Assembly (NCBI GenBank): GCA_916613615.1
Contig: OU744726.1
Location: forward strand, 65,550,987 to 65,614,986
DNA from: Steromphala cineraria
Taxonomy: Eukaryota; Mollusca; Gastropoda; Trochida; Trochidae
Length of the DNA stretch: 64,000 nucleotides
Reading direction: 5' to 3'
Within the stretch, counting starts at the first letter, position 1; the number at the start of each line of letters is the position of its first letter. Below the pieces are notes generated by a model. The model had not been told where the DNA came from and did not search any database. It saw nothing but the letters and a program-made list of their open reading frames with translations. Below, one piece after another: positions 58,156 through 64,000 of this stretch. A program made the translations under genes and the position numbers.

Positions 58156-59404
58156 AAATAGTAGGCATAAATTGCATGTGTAATTCGACAGAGTTTCTGA
58201 TCAATATAAGAGATACGGTGCAAGTTGCATTCTGTTCATGTTTAGATGCACCTGACAGGCACTTGTATGTATATATTATACGTATATGCTTTGCCCTTGT
58301 CGCCCCTTATTTATACGTCAATTGAACATTAAGAAAAGATTGTCAATATTAAATGTATCTCGTTCTCACTTTCAAACATGACCCCATGATTCTATTAGAA
58401 AATACCCTTAAAGGTATGATGATTTATATTCTGAGGTTACTTAAATAATATTTTCGTTCACTTATGTCTGTTTTTTTATAGTTCTGATTATCGATAAAAA
58501 ACTTGAATATGTGTATGAAATAAGATCACTCTATGAAAATCAACGAGTTGCGGATAATTTGTTCTTATTAAGTTCTTTTTAGTTGATTATTATTTTTCTA
58601 ACCGAAGATCTTTTCTATTTGTAAAGAGAAAAAAGAATATAACTTGCAGCTTTGTATGTCATCCGTAGATTAGTGCTTTAAAATGACAAAATTTGAATGG
58701 CAATGAACGATCCAATTAAAGGCTTTCTCTTTAAAAAGCTTGTACTGCCAATCAATCCGAGCTTTACACACATAACCGCCACTTCATCGTCACCATTAAC
58801 ACCTTTCATGATGGTTTATATAACTTTGGACGTGCTTTTACAAACTCTAAGGTGATCGTAATTCCTAAAGGTAACCCAAGTTAAGCAATGTAAAAGAATG
58901 GGAGTTAAATTAGTAAAAGGTGCTATGTGAAAGAAGGTCCTGTATTTTATTCCAAATGCCTCATCCAACAGTACCTGGATGGAGTTTGAGGTAGCTTGAT
59001 AGATAACCATACAATTCCCTGAATTGTGGCTCGGTTGATGAAAGTTGTTGCGAAGTAGAATGGAACAATTTTCTTCCTTACACAGGATTACGATATGTGT
59101 AGGCTTTCATGTCGTGTATTCCATGTGTTTCATTCAGGGAATATCCTTATTACAACTATTATCAACTGGACCTCCATTCACCTTGGTTTGGCTTTGTTAA
59201 GTGAATAGTCCAATGAGCCTTGTTTAGGTGCTGTCTATGAAGCCAAGTTTATTTCCAGTTTATTATTAATATAAAGTTATTTGATAAAAGCATGCTTGAA
59301 ATCAGTTAACACGTTTGTTGTGATCAATAATGTGTTATATTTTTGTAATCAGGCAAAGGGAAAAGTGGTTATTTAATTTACTCATCATTTCAATCAATTT
59401 GGGA
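58156..59404. other. Intergenic DNA, nothing recognised
   Basis: No supported gene. Confidence 0.4.
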
Positions 59405-60910
59405 AAAAGACTATTTTCCCTTCCAAATATGTAAATAAACTAAATATTTTGTTGACTTCTAAGTAACACAGCTTTAAAAATATACCTAATGGGGAGACCT
59501 ACACCATATATGTATCCAGTCAAGTTTATCATGTTAACACATTGAAAATAACAAATGATAACATTTAACGCTTTATTTAAGATTGAACAAATCATTTCAA
59601 TTATATTACAAACTTACTGAAAAACATTAACAATTTGGTACATTCAGTCATAATTCCCATCACAGCCCGGGAGCTACCTTCACAAGAAAGGATTCCATTA
59701 TCTCTGGTTGAGTTACTCTCGTGCTCTCTCTTCTCATTCTCCGGCCTCTCCGCAGCTTCTTCTTCATAACGCAGGCCTGTGATTGATTGCATTAATGAAA
59801 AGAGAAAGTTTAGAGGTCTATTGATTTCCTACTTCCTTGCAATTCTACCAACCTTGCCAACAGCGCTCGACAGGATGCGCCTCACAACGTTGAACAGAAC
59901 CTTCATCACACCTGGCTTCTCCTTGTTGACTTCCTCTCTTACCATTTCCCTGACATCATCTTTCGCTTCATCCTCAGCATCCTTTTCCTTCCTCTTCTGC
60001 TCTTCCTCAAAGTCTTTCCTCTTCATAACGTTATCTGACTTTAACTTCGCAATCTCCTGTGCATGAAATTTGCTTGCTTCAGGAAAGGATTGTTTACTTG
60101 CGCGCTCCAATTCTGTGATTTTGTTTTGAAGTTTTGTCGCCTCAAATTTGAACATATTGTATTGAGAAATCTTTTTTAGCCGTTTCTGCTCATTATTTCT
60201 TACCAATTGTTTTTCCCGTTCCTGAATGGCTTTCTCTGCTTCTTGAAACATCTCATTAGTAAAACAGTGACCTCCATTGCCTCTCAGAATGTCATCAATC
60301 TTGTCCAAGAATTCTTTGACATCTTTCCCGAGATCAGATTCTGACGTTCTGTTGTTGAAAGCAATACATCGGCGGTGGCAAGCCTTGAGAAGATCAGTAA
60401 GTAACTTTGGAGCGCTCTGTACGTATTCAGCTAGAGTTTCATTAGCGGCATGAAGGTCATCTAGCCCCGTGAACAACACCAGGAGATAATCCAGCATCTT
60501 GTCGCCGAAGACTTGTATAAACTGTTGAACAGTGTTTTGTTCCTCTTTGGTGAAGCGACCAATCCTGACAACTAAAACAAATGCATGGGGTCCTGGTGCC
60601 GCCATTACAAAGCATTTACAAATCTCTTTTGTGACTTCACTTTCTGTCATATCAGTGTCAAAGAGACCTGGAGTATCAATTACTTCTATTTTACATCCGA
60701 ATCTTTGAGCAGTTCCTCTCTGACATTTCTTCGTCACTGATGATCCTAAGGCACTTGTTTTAAATACCTTCTTACCCAGAATGTTGTTACCGGAAGCACT
60801 CTTGCCTGATCTCGTTTTCCCTAGAATTACAATTCTTCTTTCTTTTGCAAGATCCACCTCTATAGACGATCCAGGTTTTTCAGCTAAACAAAAAGTGCAT
60901 TTTGAGTTAA
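59405..60910. repeat. Segmental duplication, copy 2 (GIMAP part)
   Basis: Second copy of 45365-47150. Homology covers the gene's 3' flank, coding exon and splice acceptor and fades just beyond 60910. Confidence 0.88.
59829..60883 (-). CDS. GIMAP-type (AIG1) GTPase B, main exon, basic tail
   Basis: It is a paralogue of the gene at 46023 with the same exon layout. The AG acceptor is at 60884-60885, phase 1; the start codon must be upstream and was not found. About 350 residues are visible. G1 reads GKTRSGKSASGN, with Arg replacing Gly inside the P-loop but the essential GK-S kept. DTPGLFD, CKCFVMAAPGPHAFVLVV, LFTGLDDL and FNNRTS follow. The coiled coil is shorter: about 12 residues near NEQKRLKKISQY and 7 near LKSDNVMKRKD are missing. 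The C-terminus is not a membrane segment but a basic amphipathic stretch (VLFNVVRRILSSAVGKVGR). No frame damage is seen, so it looks functional. Confidence 0.9.
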
Positions 60911-61214
60911 CATACACTAAGCAATCTAAATATATCTATATCAACAGGTTTTCATATTTAATGTTATATAATGTTGATATAACATCAGATAAGATGCCCT
61001 AACTCGCTGGAGGCTAAATAGCAAAACGAAAAATTCACTCGAGTCACGACACGAATTTTTCAAGGATCGTGTACACATATTTTTAACACAAGGATAACCA
61101 TAGGCTTTAAAATGTTTACCTATAATATGTAAAGGTACGGTATTCATACATGTACGTGTCAATGTGTTCATAATACTGTCAATGTATACATGTAAGTTTG
61201 TATGATGCTTGTCC

Positions 61215-61445
61215 GTGAAAATGGCCGACAGCCGACAATGCAGCTTTATATTAATAGGCATGAAAATGTTAAGTGTATAGTCAGAGGGAGTGACCGACAG
61301 GCGACAATTCATTTCTATTTATGATAAGATATTTGTGTATACTCTGGAAGAGGGGCCGACAGCCGACAGCCGACGATGCTTATCTATTTATAATAACATA
61401 CTTGTGAATTGACAGTAGCCGACAGCCGACAATTTATTTCCATTG
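61215..61445. repeat. Degenerate repeats with CCGACAGCCGACA blocks
   Basis: The block GCCGACAGCCGACAATG, or a variant, occurs about four times at roughly 75-bp spacing, each followed by TTTATTTATA-like sequence. Strand-neutral; not coding. Confidence 0.75.
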
Positions 61446-63384
61446 AGAATGAAATAGATGGATCATATATTCCCAGCATTTCGTTAAACAATTTACAATT
61501 TTTTATCAGTTTATGTTTGTGTATTCGACTTTTTTCCCTCAATGCAATTTTAGAAGATATCAACGTTTTACGAGCGTATGAAAATAGGCTCTTCATCTTT
61601 GTTAATAATTATTCAAATATATCTGATCGCGATGTATTTTGTAATAGAAAGCTAGTCATCATATATTTTTTTGCATTAATATCGGCATTTTTACTTTATC
61701 TGGGTCATCCGTCTTGCGTGAATTCTTTGGATATGGGATCATTTATTGACAACATTGTGATCTTTTCCATGACTGCCCATGTTATATAATGGCGTTGCAA
61801 CAATGTTGTACAAAAAGCAACCTTAGGTATGCTAGCATTTTGTAGTGTATTTAGGAGAGATAGGACCAACTATTCCTTCTAAGTTACAGTAAGATTTTGC
61901 GACATTATATTGCGCAAATATTGGCGAGTTTGAGAAGTTTATTCCACTTAAACCTAAATTCGTACATATTGGCGTGCTAGTTTTGTGATCACCACATCTA
62001 CCAATACTGGCGTTCTAGATCTGATGGCTGCATGATGAAGCGCGTGCATCGTAACAAGTGCACGAGGTTCATGAGCTCAAGGAGTATTGGACAGGTATAA
62101 ATACTCGCATTTTACTTGCATTTCCTGTCATACATTGGGCATCGTGTATGACGTAGCGTACAACAAATGAAGTCTCTGTAAGCTTTATGATATTTCTAGA
62201 TTGAGTATCTTGTTAACATTCTTTATAGCATTTACTGCAATGCTCCTATTAATACGTTTAAAGAATCATAAGTGTATGAATGTTCAACCTTTTATATTGG
62301 TTTATGAAAACCGCGACTCAACCTTCTATTTACTCAATCCATTTATCAGTTACTTGAAAACGAAGTTGTCACGTATTGCACGAAAACTGCATTTCAGTAT
62401 ACATGTACACTGATTTATAAACATCATTTGGGTAGGGAAAAGATTAAAGTAACTTTAGTGAAGATTTTAGTTCGTTTAATAGAAACAATACATTCAATTT
62501 GCATTTAGATTTATATGTCGTGTAATAACCCTGTTCGTTTTCTATTTTTCTTTTATACAATGATGTTGTTTTCCTACGAACATGCTCCTGCCCTAGTATA
62601 ATAGTAGTTCATTGCCTTATTAGATTTAACTGATTTGAAACACACGGATTAAAAAACAACTACAGATTCCTCAAAATGTAATTTAGATATGAACCAATGC
62701 GACACCTATACACTCAATATAAATCTGGTTGTATTTAATGATTGTTAGCATTATCGTTAAAATAGTGTCGCATCGAATACATCGAATATACCCGTTTTGT
62801 TTTAATGAAAGACATGTTGAACCAATTCTCTACCGTCTAATAAACTATAACGCATAAGTTCTCAGCAACAGTCAGCGCTTACGAAAATACATAAGATAAA
62901 CTAATACAATATTTATCGTTTGGCATATATAGCATACTCATATCACTTTAACTTAGAAACGACACGGCAACAACAATTTTGGAAATTTGTAACAATTTAG
63001 TCTCCGAACAAACTCAATTTCTAAACCAATCTTACGATAAACGTATCCATGCAAAACTAGCTTGATTTAAAAAACAAAAGAATTTTGCTGAAATAAATAC
63101 CAAAAGTTACAACTTTATCGTAAAACTGTGTATTTATTGCTGTTTGATAGATGAGCAAGAAACAACAATTTAAAACGTTTTTGTTTCATTTCAGATTTAA
63201 GAGCTTCACCAATGATCAGTCTTTACATGGATTCTCCAAGAGGAAATACGTCACCAGCGTCTTCATCACATCCTAGCTGTTGAACTAAATCTTAAAATGT
63301 TGCAATATTTACCAAGTTCAACACATTTTCGTTTTTCTTCGAAAATACAATAAAATCTATTTACATTAGTTTCGTTGTTATCTT
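61446..63384. other. Intergenic DNA, nothing recognised
   Basis: AT-rich, with only short unsupported frames. It may hold the missing 5' exon(s) of GIMAP gene B. Confidence 0.4.
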
Positions 63385-63828
63385 TTATATTCGGCATCGC
63401 ACGTGAAAGTGTCTAATACGTTTACATAAGCCGCCACAAAGCAAAACGTAGTCGCCAATATGCAAAACTAGGGCGCCAATATATGCAAAACTAGGACGCC
63501 AATATGCAAAACTAGGATGCCAATATGCTAAACTAGGACACCAATAGGACAGATATATTGGACTGTCAATTTGCGATAACATAAGCAAAATACACATAAT
63601 GGCACCTAATTTAGGTTTAACAATATGATATAAACAAACGATAAAACTATTGTTATGTTTGTCGAGCATTTGAAGGGCATTTTTACAAAGTTTAACATTA
63701 GTAGAAATGTAATCTGTCAAAACATCTTGGCTATCGCAACTACCTAGTATATCGGACTTGACAAATGTTGATAAATATGGGGGTCTGAGAAGTGGCTGAC
63801 AAGTAACCGAAACGTTTATAATATCCAT
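63385..63828 (-). CDS. Possible hypothetical ORF, 147 residues
   Basis: An ATG at 63828 opens 147 codons on the minus strand. The N-terminal two thirds are not repetitive, but no domain is recognised. The C-terminal part is encoded by the minisatellite at 63438-63550 (repeated WRPSFAY-like residues). It may be a chance frame or an unrecognised exon. Low confidence. Confidence 0.2.
   Translation of the reverse strand: MDIINVSVTCQPLLRPPYLSTFVKSDILGSCDSQDVLTDYISTNVKLCKNALQMLDKHNNSFIVCLYHIVKPKLGAIMCILLMLSQIDSPIYLSYWCPSLAYWHPSFAYWRPSFAYIGALVLHIGDYVLLCGGLCKRIRHFHVRCRI
63438..63550. repeat. Minisatellite of about 19-21 bp, five copies
   Basis: The unit CCAATATGCAAAACTAGGAC is repeated head to tail with small changes. 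Confidence 0.85.
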
Positions 63829-64000
63829 AGTCTTTTAGGTTGTGCAAATCTTAAAATGTCATCATCATGTTATTTACATGAAATGAATTAATTTGCACGG
63901 AAAAGATTAACTACTTTTTGTATAAAAAAGACAAACAACATACTTATTATATGATTATATAAGTTATAATGTTCAGTCAATGTGAATAATAAATGGCCCC

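Noticed and set aside
60781..60917. Extension of GIMAP B to a start at 60917
   Set aside because: That codon is GTG and the extension reads through an AG splice acceptor conserved with copy A, so it is intronic.
61409..61789. 126-codon plus-strand frame
   Set aside because: It starts at a non-ATG codon inside a repeat and shows no domain; the translation is AT-driven hydrophobic sequence.

Overview
The window looks like nuclear DNA of a lophotrochozoan animal, most likely a bivalve mollusc. This is inferred from an AT-rich background with intron-split genes and GT-AG junctions, a duplicated GIMAP-type GTPase gene, tRNA-derived SINEs, many MITEs and foldbacks, interspersed repeats ending in ACGGACGG runs, and Polinton and DIRS elements. 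No species can be named from the sequence alone.

Layout. (1) 1-8.5 kb: a seven-exon host gene for a family-2 glycosyltransferase of the TIGR04283 type, with MITEs, a SINE and tandem repeats in its introns. (2) 10.0-11.35 kb: a decayed Tc1/mariner element. (3) 12.46-33.71 kb: a nest of elements. A GC-rich DIRS-type tyrosine-recombinase retrotransposon (about 6.0 kb, dead coding region, intact terminal architecture) sits inside an interspersed repeat. It is itself split by a 15,222-bp Polinton/Maverick at 16675-31896. (4) 34-41 kb: noncoding DNA with relics and foldbacks. (5) 38.0-47.1 kb and 52.9-60.9 kb: two copies of a large tandem segmental duplication, each ending in a GIMAP gene on the minus strand. 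The first copy carries a 5'-truncated DIRS-like element of a second subfamily. A SINE, a LINE 3' fragment and many satellites lie between and around the copies. (6) 61-64 kb: noncoding.

The Polinton is the most notable object. It has 448-bp terminal inverted repeats starting with AG, a perfect 6-bp target duplication (GTGGGG), and genes for a retroviral-type integrase with a C-terminal chromodomain, a minor capsid (penton-like) protein, a major capsid (hexon-like) protein, an adenain-like cysteine protease, a packaging ATPase, a protein-primed family-B DNA polymerase and several small unknown proteins. The plus-strand genes converge on the minus-strand polymerase gene. Its polymerase appears to be a spliced gene: four small upstream exons, all phase-compatible with the large exon, add C2H2 zinc fingers in front of the polymerase. 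Nearly all its frames are open, so it looks young; one small gene between the two capsid genes is broken by a frame change.

Expected division of labour, from family knowledge: polymerase replicates, integrase inserts, ATPase packages, protease matures, and the two capsid proteins form the shell. The two GIMAP paralogues share a GTPase domain and coiled coil but differ at the C-terminus: a hydrophobic membrane tail in one, a basic amphipathic tail in the other.
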